DNA from: Lysinibacillus contaminans
Lineage (GTDB): Bacteria; Bacillota; Bacilli; Bacillales_A; Planococcaceae
Length of the DNA: 64,000 nucleotides
Direction: 5' to 3'
Assembly: GCF_001278945.1 (NCBI RefSeq)
Contig: NZ_LGRV01000007.1
Location: 52,842-116,841 of the forward strand
Made by a program: the position numbers and the translations under genes. The first letter of the stretch is position 1. Each line of letters starts with the position of its first letter. Shown piece by piece: positions 42,329 to 50,791 of the stretch. A model generated the notes under the pieces. The model worked only from the letters and a program-made list of their open reading frames with translations, was not told where the DNA came from and did no database searches.

Positions 42329-42841
42329 TCAATTGAAAAGCTTTCGTAAAATAATGGCAATAGCAGAACCGAGTAAAGCAAAGATCGTATGTAAAATGGC
42401 AATAAAGCTTGCACCAATAAGCAGTGCGCCAATTTCTGATAGGTTGGAGTGACTGATGTAAAGAGAATTATTTAAATTATCGATTATCGCCCAAAAGAAA
42501 ACAGGGGTGAAACTTATCGCAAAGACAATCCAACTATTTTTGTAAAATAAATAAGTAAGGCAACCGAAGATGGCGTACGATACGATAAAAAGTAAGTTAT
42601 TACCTAGTAATGATGAGTTAAGGGCAAACATAAAAGACAGTACAATAAATACAAGATGAAAAAATGTCAATGTACGCTTCAACGGTTTATTTTGACTAGG
42701 TGATGGCTGCGTAGAGGCAAGACGCTGACAACTTTCACATGAAGCTATATGTTGTTCAATAAAGAGCAAAGTATCATTTTGTAAAGAATGTTTATGATAT
42801 AAAGGTAGTAAATCTTCTACAATGGAACAATCATGTGACAA
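42329..42841 (-). CDS. zf-HC2 domain membrane protein (anti-sigma-like)
   Basis: Encodes 170 residues. The N-terminus SHDCSIVEDLLPLYHKHSLQ, followed by IEQHIASCESCQRLA, holds the H-x3-C-x2-C zinc pattern of zf-HC2 anti-sigma proteins. Four hydrophobic segments follow (from about 58). No sigma gene is adjacent, so it would be an orphan or act with an unlinked partner. The start is TTG at 42841 with GGAGGG upstream. Confidence 0.7.
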   Translation of the reverse strand: MSHDCSIVEDLLPLYHKHSLQNDTLLFIEQHIASCESCQRLASTQPSPSQNKPLKRTLTFFHLVFIVLSFMFALNSSLLGNNLLFIVSYAIFGCLTYLFYKNSWIVFAISFTPVFFWAIIDNLNNSLYISHSNLSEIGALLIGASFIAILHTIFALLGSAIAIILRKLFN

Positions 42842-42889
42842 GGGATTCCCTCCAATCAGTTATCCCTATTATACGACTTTTTTCGCCAA

Positions 42890-42930
42890 ATAAAAAAAGC
42901 CTTCCGTGAATTATTTCATTCGGAAAACTT
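42890..42930 (-). terminator. Terminator of the YfbR-like gene
   Basis: On the minus strand AAGTTTTCCG pairs imperfectly with CGGAAGGCTT, followed by seven Ts. Confidence 0.7.
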
Positions 42931-42941
42931 ATGCATGCGCG

Positions 42942-43574
42942 TTATTTAGTATCATTTAATATTTCCTTTGTTAAAGCCTGAATGTCAATATGTGTGTCTT
43001 CTTGGACTGCATCTTTTAAAATTTCGTTGCGGAAATAGTCAACAGTCGCTTCTAAAGGTATCCCCAATAGTTTTTTTAGTGCGGATTGATACATATAGAC
43101 AAACTCTTGATCAATATTGCCTCGTTTAAGCTCTGCAAATGCTTCGTAAAATTGGTCAAGCTTGTCAGCGAATTCAAGTAGGCGCCCTTCAAGTGTAGCG
43201 TCTTTTCCTTCCTTCATCCGTTCAAAAAAGATAGCTTGAAACTTTTCGGGGATTTCATTGATAATGAATTTTTCCATCATTTTCTCTTCGACGTGTGCAA
43301 GCATCTGTTTGAGCTCAGGACTTGCATGCTTCACAGGTGTTTTAATATCGCCTATGAAAACTTCTGCAAAGTCGTGGTTGATGGTTTTTTCGTAAAGAGA
43401 TTTCCAATTGACAGTAGCCCCGTTCATTTCTTCAAGTGTTGCGAAAAACATGGCGTATTGTGATACTTTCCAAGAGTGTGCTGCAACGTTATGTTCTTCA
43501 AATTTGAAGCGGCCCGGGCAGCGGATGATACGTTCTAAATCATTGAGACTTGTAAAAAAATGATGAATTCCCAT
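42942..43574 (-). CDS. HD-domain phosphohydrolase, YfbR-like 5'-nucleotidase
   Basis: This 210-residue protein has the YfbR-type HD arrangement: EEHNVAAHSWKVSQYAM with the first histidine, INHDFAEVFIGDIKTPVKH with the H-D pair, and LLEFADKLDQFYEA with the last metal-binding aspartate. Relatives remove phosphate from deoxynucleoside 5'-monophosphates. The ATG at 43574 is spaced correctly from AAAGGAG. Monocistronic. Confidence 0.85.
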   Translation of the reverse strand: MGIHHFFTSLNDLERIIRCPGRFKFEEHNVAAHSWKVSQYAMFFATLEEMNGATVNWKSLYEKTINHDFAEVFIGDIKTPVKHASPELKQMLAHVEEKMMEKFIINEIPEKFQAIFFERMKEGKDATLEGRLLEFADKLDQFYEAFAELKRGNIDQEFVYMYQSALKKLLGIPLEATVDYFRNEILKDAVQEDTHIDIQALTKEILNDTK

Positions 43575-43755
43575 AATGATCACTCCTTTTTGTTCTATAT
43601 GTGCATCGTACTATAATTCATACCCTTTTGCACAAAATTCAATCAACTTAATAATTGTTTGTAAGTCGTTTACAAAGGGTTCACAAATGGATTCAGGGAT
43701 AGGGATTGGCTGATGTTATAATTAAGCTGAATTATTTAAAATGGAGGTACACCAA

Positions 43756-44196
43756 ATGGTATCAATTTATATGCTTCTTCTATATATCCATATTTTGAGT
43801 GCTATCCTTTCGATTGGGCCACTCTTTGTATTACTACCTATAGTAAAAAAAATGCGTACGGCACAACTTGAAGAAATGCCAACTTATATTGGGACATTTC
43901 AGACAGCAATAACGCTTGTGAAACACGCTGGACATGTCCTTGTTGCGTCTGGGATACTCGTGATGTGGCGAGGAGGTTATCCATGGACAACTTCGTGGGT
44001 TGTGCTTACAGTTCTTGTTATGCTTGGTTCTATCGTATTTTTAGCGAGTGCCTTTAAACCAACCATTCGTACATTTAATACACCTGATTTTAATCAGGAG
44101 AATTTTACAGCACAGTTACATCGCAAAACATGGATGTACATTATTTTATTACTCATTATGTTATGGCTTATGGTAGCGAAGCCAATACTTTGGTAA
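43756..44196 (+). CDS. Four-helix membrane protein (DUF2269-like)
   Basis: This 146-residue protein has four hydrophobic segments. The first contains YMLLLYIHILSAILSIGPLF with a histidine, a second histidine lies in VKHAGHVLVASGILVMW, and a third in the LHRKTWMYII region. Conserved histidines in helices recall heme- or quinone-linked DUF2269-type proteins, but this is tentative. The ATG at 43756 follows GGAGG; the upstream in-frame ATG overlaps the site. It is flanked by a strong bidirectional terminator. Confidence 0.6.
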   Translation: MVSIYMLLLYIHILSAILSIGPLFVLLPIVKKMRTAQLEEMPTYIGTFQTAITLVKHAGHVLVASGILVMWRGGYPWTTSWVVLTVLVMLGSIVFLASAFKPTIRTFNTPDFNQENFTAQLHRKTWMYIILLLIMLWLMVAKPILW

Positions 44197-44236
44197 GCAA
44201 TTATTTAGCCATTTCGTACGATTGAATACTCTATAG

Positions 44237-44276
44237 AAAAAAATGCTCTCCACATTTTTGTGGAGAGCATTTTTTT
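44237..44276. terminator. Bidirectional terminator
   Basis: AAATGCTCTCCACA and TGTGGAGAGCATTT form a perfect stem flanked by A and T runs, between convergent genes. Confidence 0.9.
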
Positions 44277-44279
44277 GTC

Positions 44280-44462
44280 CTAAACTGAAATGTCAACGGC
44301 TGTACCTTTATAAGGGTGTGCGGCAGCTTGAGGCTGTGGCATTTCTTCTAGTAATTTGACAGCGGCAGAGGTATTCAAGTTTAGGGCATTTTGCATCACG
44401 CTCATTTGTACTGTTTGCTGTAGTTCCATAAGCTGAGACGACATAATTGAGTTAATATCCAT
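44280..44462 (-). CDS. YjfB family protein (putative motility protein)
   Basis: This 60-residue protein reads MDINSIMSSQLMELQQTVQ, then MSVMQNALNLNTSAAVKLLE, with a short tail ending HPYKGTAVDISV. This is the YjfB pattern, often labelled putative motility protein because it is transcribed with motility genes in Bacillus. No flagellar gene is near. The ATG at 44462 follows AAAGGAGGGG; the longer frame upstream overlaps that site. Confidence 0.85.
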   Translation of the reverse strand: MDINSIMSSQLMELQQTVQMSVMQNALNLNTSAAVKLLEEMPQPQAAAHPYKGTAVDISV

Positions 44463-44544
44463 GTATACACCCCTCCTTTTCACTAATATCGACTAAAAAC
44501 CCAAATTATCAAATATAAACAAGCTGAAAAGTACAAAGAAAAAT

Positions 44545-44760
44545 GGGTCATTACCAAAACGAGTCCTTTACTTTAAAAGAAAGTCTACTTTTTTATAAGC
44601 ACATGGAACCGAGGGAGGAGAGTGTTGCTGACGGCATTCGCCTTTCGCTACAGAGCAAAGCGACAGGAGCACGGAGGAGGTTAAAACTACGCCCGTGGAA
44701 AGCGTCCGCCTAGAGTGTAATATGCTGTCGAGTACAGATTTTGATGTAGAGCAAAATATA
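44545..44760 (+). repeat. Dispersed repeat, copy B (fullest)
   Basis: Order of landmarks: GGGTCATTACC, ACTTTAAAAGAAAGTCTACT, AAGCACATGGAA, a GC-richer centre with CAAAGCGACAGGAGC, then CCCGTGGAAAGCGTCCGCC, GAGTGTAAT, GAGTACAGATTTTGATG and TAGAGCAAAATA. Copies A, C and D keep different subsets of these in the same order. Confidence 0.8.
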
Positions 44761-45012
44761 CTGTGTTTCCTAATTAGAATAGCAATATATTTACTTGGTG
44801 ATTTGCAATAAATATAGTATTAAATTACGTTAATTACTAAAAATATAATTAGAGTTGTATAAAAAATTGTTTATATAGTAATAATTTGTAATATCTAGTC
44901 TGTTGCTTTGAGCTATTCAAGTGCAATATTTTTACAGTACGAATAAGGGTTCAATTTACTCTTCTTAGCAACAGACTATGAAAATTCTAAAAATGTGGAG
45001 GTATTACTTATT

Positions 45013-45759
45013 ATGAAGAAACACGTATTAGCTATAGTTACAGCTTTAACACTAAGCATAGGTATGTTTGCAAGTTCAACTTCTGCTCAAGATCCAGATA
45101 ATGCTCAGTCAGGCGATCCATCATTACAGATATCGAAAAGTTATGATTTGTCAGTAGTTGAGTTACAGCAGTTAAACGAATTAAAATCAACTATTTACTC
45201 GGAATCGACCTCATCAGAAGAAAATAAAGTCCAGGATGAATCCGATGAAGGAACCCATCTAATCAAAAATGGTGACACGTTATTCAGCATAGCTATTACT
45301 TATGATATATCAGTGGCTGACTTAAAAGAGTGGAATAATCTATCGTCAGACTTGATTTATGTGGGTGAAAAACTGGCTATTGAGGCTTCTGCTGCTAAAG
45401 CTAGGCCTTCAACTACAGCATATTCTCCTCCTGAAAGCAAACCAAGTAGCACGCCAGCAAGTGATAATGGCCAAACATATACAATGCGTGCGACAGCATA
45501 TACAGCATACTGTACAGGCTGCTCAGGTATTACTGCAAATGGAACAGACCTACGTTCTAACCCCAATCAAAAGGTAATCGCGGTGGATCCACGGGTGATT
45601 CCACTGGGCACTAAAGTTTGGGTAGAGGGGTATGGGGAGGCAATTGCAGCAGATACTGGTGGCGCGATAAAAGGTAATAAAATTGATGTATTTATTCCGA
45701 CAGATGGACAAGCTAGAAATTGGGGCGTCCGGACTGTATCAGTTAAAATTCTAAACTAA
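45013..45759 (+). CDS. Secreted LysM and 3D-domain cell-wall protein (YocH-like)
   Basis: This 248-residue protein begins with a signal peptide (KKHVLAIVTALTLSIGMFAS, cleavage near STSAQD). A LysM domain binds peptidoglycan (HLIKNGDTLFSIAITYDISV), and a serine/proline linker leads to a 3D domain: TMRATAYTAYCTGCSGITAN, VIAVDPRVIPLGTKVWVEGY, AADTGGAIKGNKIDVFI with its aspartates. Such proteins cleave or remodel the wall. A short ISKSYDLSVVELQQLNEL before the LysM looks like half of a second, broken LysM. The ATG at 45013 follows GTGGAGG. Confidence 0.9.
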   Translation: MKKHVLAIVTALTLSIGMFASSTSAQDPDNAQSGDPSLQISKSYDLSVVELQQLNELKSTIYSESTSSEENKVQDESDEGTHLIKNGDTLFSIAITYDISVADLKEWNNLSSDLIYVGEKLAIEASAAKARPSTTAYSPPESKPSSTPASDNGQTYTMRATAYTAYCTGCSGITANGTDLRSNPNQKVIAVDPRVIPLGTKVWVEGYGEAIAADTGGAIKGNKIDVFIPTDGQARNWGVRTVSVKILN

Positions 45760-45765
45760 TTGATA

Positions 45766-45795
45766 AGGGGAGGTCATTGTGACTTCTCCTTTTTT
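45766..45795 (+). terminator. Terminator
   Basis: AGGGGAGGTCA pairs with TGACTTCTCCT, followed by Ts, five bases after the 3D-protein stop. Confidence 0.8.
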
Positions 45796-45848
45796 GCATA
45801 ATTTTTTCAAGAGATGGGCACTATCAATAGTAGAGGGAGGTGTTATTT

Positions 45849-46400
45849 ATGAAAAAAACAAGCTTGTTAGCAGCTACTTTACTAGTCTTTGTTGGAGGTT
45901 GTAATTTTTTTGATAAGGACAAAGACCAAGTTTCTGTAACAGCCAAATCCGCGTTAACAGCGACTACAAAAGTCGTAGGTGCACAAAATGAGAGTTATGG
46001 AAATGCTTATTTTGAAGAGGAAGATGCAGGTGTAAAGGTAACATTGGCTCTAACTGGATTGCCACCTGGAGAACATGGAATTCATATTCATGAAACAGGA
46101 AAATGTGAAGCGCCGACATTTGAATCAGCTGGTGCACACTTTAATCCAACAGGGAAAGAGCATGGTAAGGAAAATCCGAAAGGTTACCATTTAGGTGATA
46201 TGCCTAATATAGTGGTTGAAGAAGATGGGACTGTGGATTTAACGTTTATAGCTGAGGGTCTAACGTTACAAAAAAATGTAAAGAACTCGCTTTTCGATCA
46301 AGATGGTAGTGCGCTTGTCATCCATGAATCAGCAGACGATTATAAAACAGATCCTGCAGGAAATTCAGGTAAGAGAATTGCATGTGGCGTAATAAAATAG
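45849..46400 (+). CDS. Cu/Zn superoxide dismutase-family lipoprotein
   Basis: Encodes 183 residues. A lipoprotein signal ([13 protein letters not shown]) anchors it outside the membrane. The SOD beta-barrel has [20 protein letters not shown] (metal histidines and disulfide cysteine), [11 protein letters not shown], and [23 protein letters not shown] and GKRIACGVI close the fold. Some Bacillus members of this group lack full copper ligands; here H-x-H, a later H and GxHxGD are present. GAGGGAGG precedes the ATG at 45849. Confidence 0.9.
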   Translation: MKKTSLLAATLLVFVGGCNFFDKDKDQVSVTAKSALTATTKVVGAQNESYGNAYFEEEDAGVKVTLALTGLPPGEHGIHIHETGKCEAPTFESAGAHFNPTGKEHGKENPKGYHLGDMPNIVVEEDGTVDLTFIAEGLTLQKNVKNSLFDQDGSALVIHESADDYKTDPAGNSGKRIACGVIK

Positions 46401-46410
46401 TAAGAAATGA

Positions 46411-46440
46411 AGGCATAAAATATTTTATGTCTTTTTTTTA
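46411..46440 (+). terminator. Terminator
   Basis: GGCATAAAATATTTTATGTC forms an AT-rich stem followed by seven Ts, just past the SOD stop. Confidence 0.7.
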
Positions 46441-46676
46441 TGCGAAATTTTTCTTTTTATATAGCCGTTTTTATTTTGATGAAACTGATTCTAGGTATTT
46501 ATTAGATAAAAGGCGATTTTTGTAGAATATTGTTAAATATGCGTAAAATCGAGACTTTACATTTGAATGTATAATTATAATAGACTGAATTTACTATAAA
46601 TTAGTTGACAATATTATACTATGTTTGATAGTTTTAGAATGATTCTTATTATTACCATAAAAGGGGGAAGGTTAAT

Positions 46677-47693
46677 ATGAAGAAAAAGCAATTCCGATTG
46701 TTAATGTTATTAAGTGCTTTTGCGCTATTAATTTTAGCTGCATGTGGCTCTGATAGCGAAAAAGAAACAAAAGATGCAGAAAAAGAAGATACTGGTGGAA
46801 ATTCAGCAGCAACTGACAAGCCAGAATCAGACATCAAATTTTTAAGTTTATTAACAGGTGGAACACAAGGTACTTACTACGCACTTGGTGGAACATTTGC
46901 AGATTTAATCACAACTGGAACAGGTATTAAAACAACAGCGGAGGTTTCTCAAGCATCTGCTGCAAACATGACAGCACTACAAGAAGATAAAGGTGAAATT
47001 GCATTCGTACAAACAGATATCGCTTATTATGCAACTGAAGGTAAGATGATGTTTGATGGCGCTAAAATTGACACAATTTCTGCTTTAGGTGCACTTTACC
47101 CGGAAACAGTTCAATTAGTGACGACTGAAGCTTCAGGCATTAAAACATATGCAGATTTAAAAGGTAAAAAAGTTTCTGTAGGTGCTCCAGGTTCAGGTAC
47201 TTACGCAAATGCTGAACAATTACTTGAAATCCACGGCTTAGCAATGACAGACGTTAAAGCACAAAACTTAGATTTCGGTGAGTCTACTGAAGGTCTTCAA
47301 TCTGGTCAAATTGACGCTGCATTCATCACAGCTGGTACGCCAACAGCTGCAGTAGAAGCATTAAATGCAACAACAAAAGTAAATATTATTGGTATGGATG
47401 CTGGTAAAGCAGATGAGTTAATTGCGAAATATCCATACTATGCAAAAGAAACAGTAGCTACTGGTACTTATGGTATCGCTAATGATACAGAAACAGTTTC
47501 AGTTCTTGCAATGTTAGCTGTAAAGAAAGATTTACCAGATGAAGTTGTTTACGAAATGACAAAAGCTATTTATGATAACACAGACAAAATTTCTCACGAT
47601 AAAGGTCGACTGATCAAGGCTGAAACTGGTTTAGCTGGTATCAGTATTGAAGTTCATCCAGGTGCTCAGAAATATTTTGACGAAAAGAAATAG
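46677..47693 (+). CDS. TAXI-family TRAP transporter solute-binding lipoprotein
   Basis: This 338-residue protein has a lipoprotein signal peptide with lipobox LAAC (Cys23), an acidic linker, then the TAXI domain: LTGGTQGTYYALGGTFADLI, TAEVSQASAANMTALQ, IAFVQTDIAYYA, GKKVSVGAPGSGTYANAEQL and the QIDAAFITAGTPTAAVEAL region. It catches a solute, often glutamate or another dicarboxylate, outside the cell for the TRAP permease two genes downstream. GGGGGAAGG precedes the ATG. A terminator follows, so it can be made in excess over the permease. Confidence 0.93.
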   Translation: MKKKQFRLLMLLSAFALLILAACGSDSEKETKDAEKEDTGGNSAATDKPESDIKFLSLLTGGTQGTYYALGGTFADLITTGTGIKTTAEVSQASAANMTALQEDKGEIAFVQTDIAYYATEGKMMFDGAKIDTISALGALYPETVQLVTTEASGIKTYADLKGKKVSVGAPGSGTYANAEQLLEIHGLAMTDVKAQNLDFGESTEGLQSGQIDAAFITAGTPTAAVEALNATTKVNIIGMDAGKADELIAKYPYYAKETVATGTYGIANDTETVSVLAMLAVKKDLPDEVVYEMTKAIYDNTDKISHDKGRLIKAETGLAGISIEVHPGAQKYFDEKK

Positions 47694-47706
47694 TTAAACA
47701 GTACAG

Positions 47707-47743
47707 AGAGGCTCGGATTGCGTAAAGCTTCGGGCCTCTTTTT
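47707..47743 (+). terminator. Partial terminator inside the TRAP operon
   Basis: AGAGGC pairs with GCCTCT, extended by CG/CG, with five Ts. It lies between the binding-protein gene and the DUF1850 gene and may reduce expression of the membrane part. Confidence 0.7.
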
Positions 47744-47785
47744 ATATGAAAAGCGAATGGCTTTTAAAGTGGAGGAACAGATGTA

Positions 47786-48295
47786 ATGCGAACGAGGAGT
47801 TTACTGATAGGCCTATTAAGTGTAGTAGGAATGGCAATTTTTTTTCTTCCTCTTCAAAAGGTATTCGCATTTACGGAAACACGCACCGACCAACCGATAA
47901 TGCATTATATCTCAGCAACTGCCGACAATTCATTTCGTATACGATATACGCATTCCATTCATAAGTCAGATGTCCTGGAGTATTATCAATACACAGAAAA
48001 AAATCAGATTCAAATGTTGGGAATGGAGTATGAGGATTTAGCGATAGGGATGCCTAGCTATGCAGAGGAAGGTCAAACGTTAACACAGCATGATGGTAAG
48101 TATTATTTGCAATTTGAAGAAGAGATACTGGAAAATTTCACGATTTATATCGGAGATTTAGATATCGATCTGGTATTTGAGTATGAAGGTTTTGAATATG
48201 ATTTAAAAAAGGATTTACAAAGAGGAAAATCTTATTTATTTCAAGTGAAGCAAGTGTCACTTTATGAAAAGTGGAAGGGAGTTAGGATGAAATGA
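47786..48295 (+). CDS. DUF1850 domain protein of TAXI-TRAP operon
   Basis: This 169-residue protein has one N-terminal membrane helix and an external beta-rich domain containing FRIRYTHSIHKSDVLEYYQY, QMLGMEYEDLAIGMPSYAEE and the later FTIYIGDLDIDLVFEYEGFE. This is the DUF1850 pattern that sits between TAXI binding protein and permease genes in many Bacillales. It probably takes the place of the small DctQ-like subunit or helps assembly (inference). Its stop overlaps the permease start (ATGA). Confidence 0.85.
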   Translation: MRTRSLLIGLLSVVGMAIFFLPLQKVFAFTETRTDQPIMHYISATADNSFRIRYTHSIHKSDVLEYYQYTEKNQIQMLGMEYEDLAIGMPSYAEEGQTLTQHDGKYYLQFEEEILENFTIYIGDLDIDLVFEYEGFEYDLKKDLQRGKSYLFQVKQVSLYEKWKGVRMK

Positions 48296-50340
48296 CAAAA
48301 CAGCATGAGCAAAACATCGAACCAAACTTAGAGGAATTCGAACAAATATCAGCTGAAGAACAACAAGCAATTCTTGAGAAGTATGATATCGAATCAAATG
48401 TACGTACAGTTTCAGGGGTTATGAAACATATTATTTTCTTTGGATTATTAGCATTTTCGTTATTCCAATTATACACAGCGATCTTTGGTCAATTCCCGGC
48501 ACAAATCCAACGTACAATTCATTTAGGGTTTGGTTTATCACTTATATTTTTATTATTCCCTGCTCGGAAAAAAGCAGCAAAGCATAAAATTGCATGGTTT
48601 GATTATATTTTAGCCTTATTAGCTGTTGCGGCAGGCTCTTATTGGTCATTGAATTATACAGAGCTTGTTAATCGAAATGGTACGATTACACAGGTAGATT
48701 TTATCGTCGGTTTAATCGCAGTGGTACTTGTCCTTGAAGCGGCGCGTCGTGCGGTAGGCTTGCCAATTACAATTATTGCGATATGCTTCTTGATCTACGC
48801 ATATTTTGGACCGTATTTCCCAGCGTTCATGGCGCATCGTGGGCAAGACTTAGAAAGCATTGTAAATTTAATGTATTATACGACAGACGGTGTTTTAGGT
48901 ACACCAATTAGTGTATCTGCCACGTTCATCTTCGTATTCTTATTATTTGGTGCATTTCTTGTGAAAACAGGTGTTGGGCAATACTTTAATGACTTAGCCG
49001 TATCACTAGCAGGTAAACTGATTGGTGGCCCAGCAAAAGTTGCAGTATTCTCAAGTGCCCTACAAGGGACAATTTCAGGGAGCTCTGTTGCTAACGTAGT
49101 AACATCAGGCTCATATACAATTCCGATGATGAAAAAGCTTGGTTACCGAAAAGAATTTGCTGGTGCTGTTGAGGCTGCGGCATCTACGGGTGGTCAGCTT
49201 ATGCCACCGATTATGGGAGCTGCAGCTTTCTTAATGGTAGAATTTATCGGTCGTGGTATTACGTATTGGGATATTGCAAAAGCAGCGGCAATTCCGGCAC
49301 TTCTATATTTCACTGGTATTTGGATTATGACGCATTTTGAAGCGAAACGTGTTGGTTTACGTGGCTTACGTGACGATCAAATGCCAGACCGTAAAGAAGT
49401 GTTTAAGAAAATTTACTTGTTATTACCGATTGTAGCGATTATTGTTTTGATGTTAACAGGTACGCCTGTTATGCATGCAGCTTTATACGGAATACTTATT
49501 TCAATTGGTGTTGCGATGTTTAATAAAGAAACACGTCTAAAACCGCGCGATATTGTGGATGCATTAGTTGATGGTGCACGTACAGCACTTGGTGTAGTTG
49601 CTGCTACTGCTTGTGCAGGTATTATCGTTGGGGTAGTCGTGAAAACTGGTTTAGGTTTAAGCTTAGCTAATAGTTTAGTAGCTTTAGCTGGTGGTAGTAT
49701 TATTTTAACGTTAGTTTTCGTTATGATTGCATCGCTGATCTTAGGGATGGGTGCACCAACAACAGCAAACTATGTTATTACATCTACAATTGCTGCACCG
49801 GCAATCGTGGCATTATTATCACCAAATACGCCGCAAGAACTAGTGCCAGTTGTTGTATTATTATCGGCGCATTTCTTTGTATTTTACTTTGGGATTATTG
49901 CCGACATTACGCCTCCAGTAGCACTCGCCGCCTTTGCAGCGTCAGGAATCTCAGGTGGTGACCCAATAAAAACCGGGGTCATTTCTGCGAAGTTAGCGAT
50001 AGCGGCATTTATTATCCCATACATGATTATCTTCTCTCCGGCATTATTAATGATTGATACGACAATTCCACAGATTATTTGGGTAGTATTTACGGCTATT
50101 ACAGGTATGATTGCAATTGGAGCTGGAGTTATCGGATTCTGGTATCGTAAAATGCTTTGGATTGAGCGTATTATTGCGATGGGAGCGGGCTTACTTTTAA
50201 TTTATCCAGAGAAATTCTCAGACTGGGCGGGATTAGGAATTTTTATTGTCATGATAGCCATTCAATACTTCACGCAACATAAGCTTGGTGGTAACGGAAG
50301 TGACAATCAAAATGATCAATCGAAAGGTATAACAGCTTAA
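48292..50340 (+). CDS. TRAP transporter fused permease (TAXI type, 4TM/12TM)
   Basis: This 682-residue membrane protein joins the small and large TRAP permease subunits. About four helices come first (residues 40-170), then the DctM-like part with GTISGSSVANVVTSGSYTIP, GYRKEFAGAVEAAASTGGQL, MPPIMGAAAFLMVEF, and later LGMGAPTTANYVITSTIAAP and FYFGIIADITPPVALAAFAA. It uses a sodium or proton gradient to import the solute delivered by the TAXI protein. It is coupled by a 4-bp overlap to the DUF1850 gene. Confidence 0.95.
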   Translation: MTKQHEQNIEPNLEEFEQISAEEQQAILEKYDIESNVRTVSGVMKHIIFFGLLAFSLFQLYTAIFGQFPAQIQRTIHLGFGLSLIFLLFPARKKAAKHKIAWFDYILALLAVAAGSYWSLNYTELVNRNGTITQVDFIVGLIAVVLVLEAARRAVGLPITIIAICFLIYAYFGPYFPAFMAHRGQDLESIVNLMYYTTDGVLGTPISVSATFIFVFLLFGAFLVKTGVGQYFNDLAVSLAGKLIGGPAKVAVFSSALQGTISGSSVANVVTSGSYTIPMMKKLGYRKEFAGAVEAAASTGGQLMPPIMGAAAFLMVEFIGRGITYWDIAKAAAIPALLYFTGIWIMTHFEAKRVGLRGLRDDQMPDRKEVFKKIYLLLPIVAIIVLMLTGTPVMHAALYGILISIGVAMFNKETRLKPRDIVDALVDGARTALGVVAATACAGIIVGVVVKTGLGLSLANSLVALAGGSIILTLVFVMIASLILGMGAPTTANYVITSTIAAPAIVALLSPNTPQELVPVVVLLSAHFFVFYFGIIADITPPVALAAFAASGISGGDPIKTGVISAKLAIAAFIIPYMIIFSPALLMIDTTIPQIIWVVFTAITGMIAIGAGVIGFWYRKMLWIERIIAMGAGLLLIYPEKFSDWAGLGIFIVMIAIQYFTQHKLGGNGSDNQNDQSKGITA

Positions 50341-50351
50341 TATATGTAGAG

Positions 50352-50384
50352 AAGTGCGGTTCCTTAAATGGGGCTGCATTTTTT
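50352..50384 (+). terminator. Terminator of the TRAP operon
   Basis: AAGTGCGGTTCC pairs (with G-U) with GGGGCTGCATT, followed by five Ts. Confidence 0.65.
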
Positions 50385-50507
50385 ATCTCATATAGAGATC
50401 GAATTAATACTTATTATGCATAATGAGTATAGATTGTTGTTTTCTTAAGAAAAAGTGTTGTATAATTCAATTATCAGAAAATTCTATCTATAAAAGGAGT
50501 GGATTAT

Positions 50508-50651
50508 ATGACAAAATTACAAGATTCAAAATTCGAGACATATTTGGTGGATCAAGAGATTGAAATACAGGCATATGAGGGTAAAAATGAGGAGACATTT
50601 AAAGAAGTGCACTATGAAGAATTTCCAGAAGGTTTTTTCACAAGTTTATAA
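50508..50651 (+). CDS. Small acidic hypothetical protein (47 aa)
   Basis: A short gene: ATG at 50508 preceded by AAAAGGAGTGG, ending TAA at 50649. The product begins MTKLQDSKFETYLVDQEIEI, then QAYEGKNEETFKEVHYEEF, and ends FPEGFFTSL. It is acidic, without cysteine or a membrane helix. A terminator immediately after, and its own upstream space, support a real transcript unit. I recall no family. Confidence 0.65.
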   Translation: MTKLQDSKFETYLVDQEIEIQAYEGKNEETFKEVHYEEFPEGFFTSL

Positions 50652-50660
50652 AATGTAGGT

Positions 50661-50698
50661 AGCATCGGATTTCATTTGAAATCGATGCTGCTTTTTTT
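50661..50698 (+). terminator. Terminator of the 47-aa gene
   Basis: AGCATCG and ATTTC segments pair with GAAAT and CGATGCT (one bulged G), followed by seven Ts. Confidence 0.8.
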
Positions 50699-50791
50699 CT
50701 GCACTTTTCAAACAATTTAAGCAATTTATTTATATTTGTAAAATAAATTATTGTATAATAAACGGATAATAAGCAATATCGAGGTGTATCA

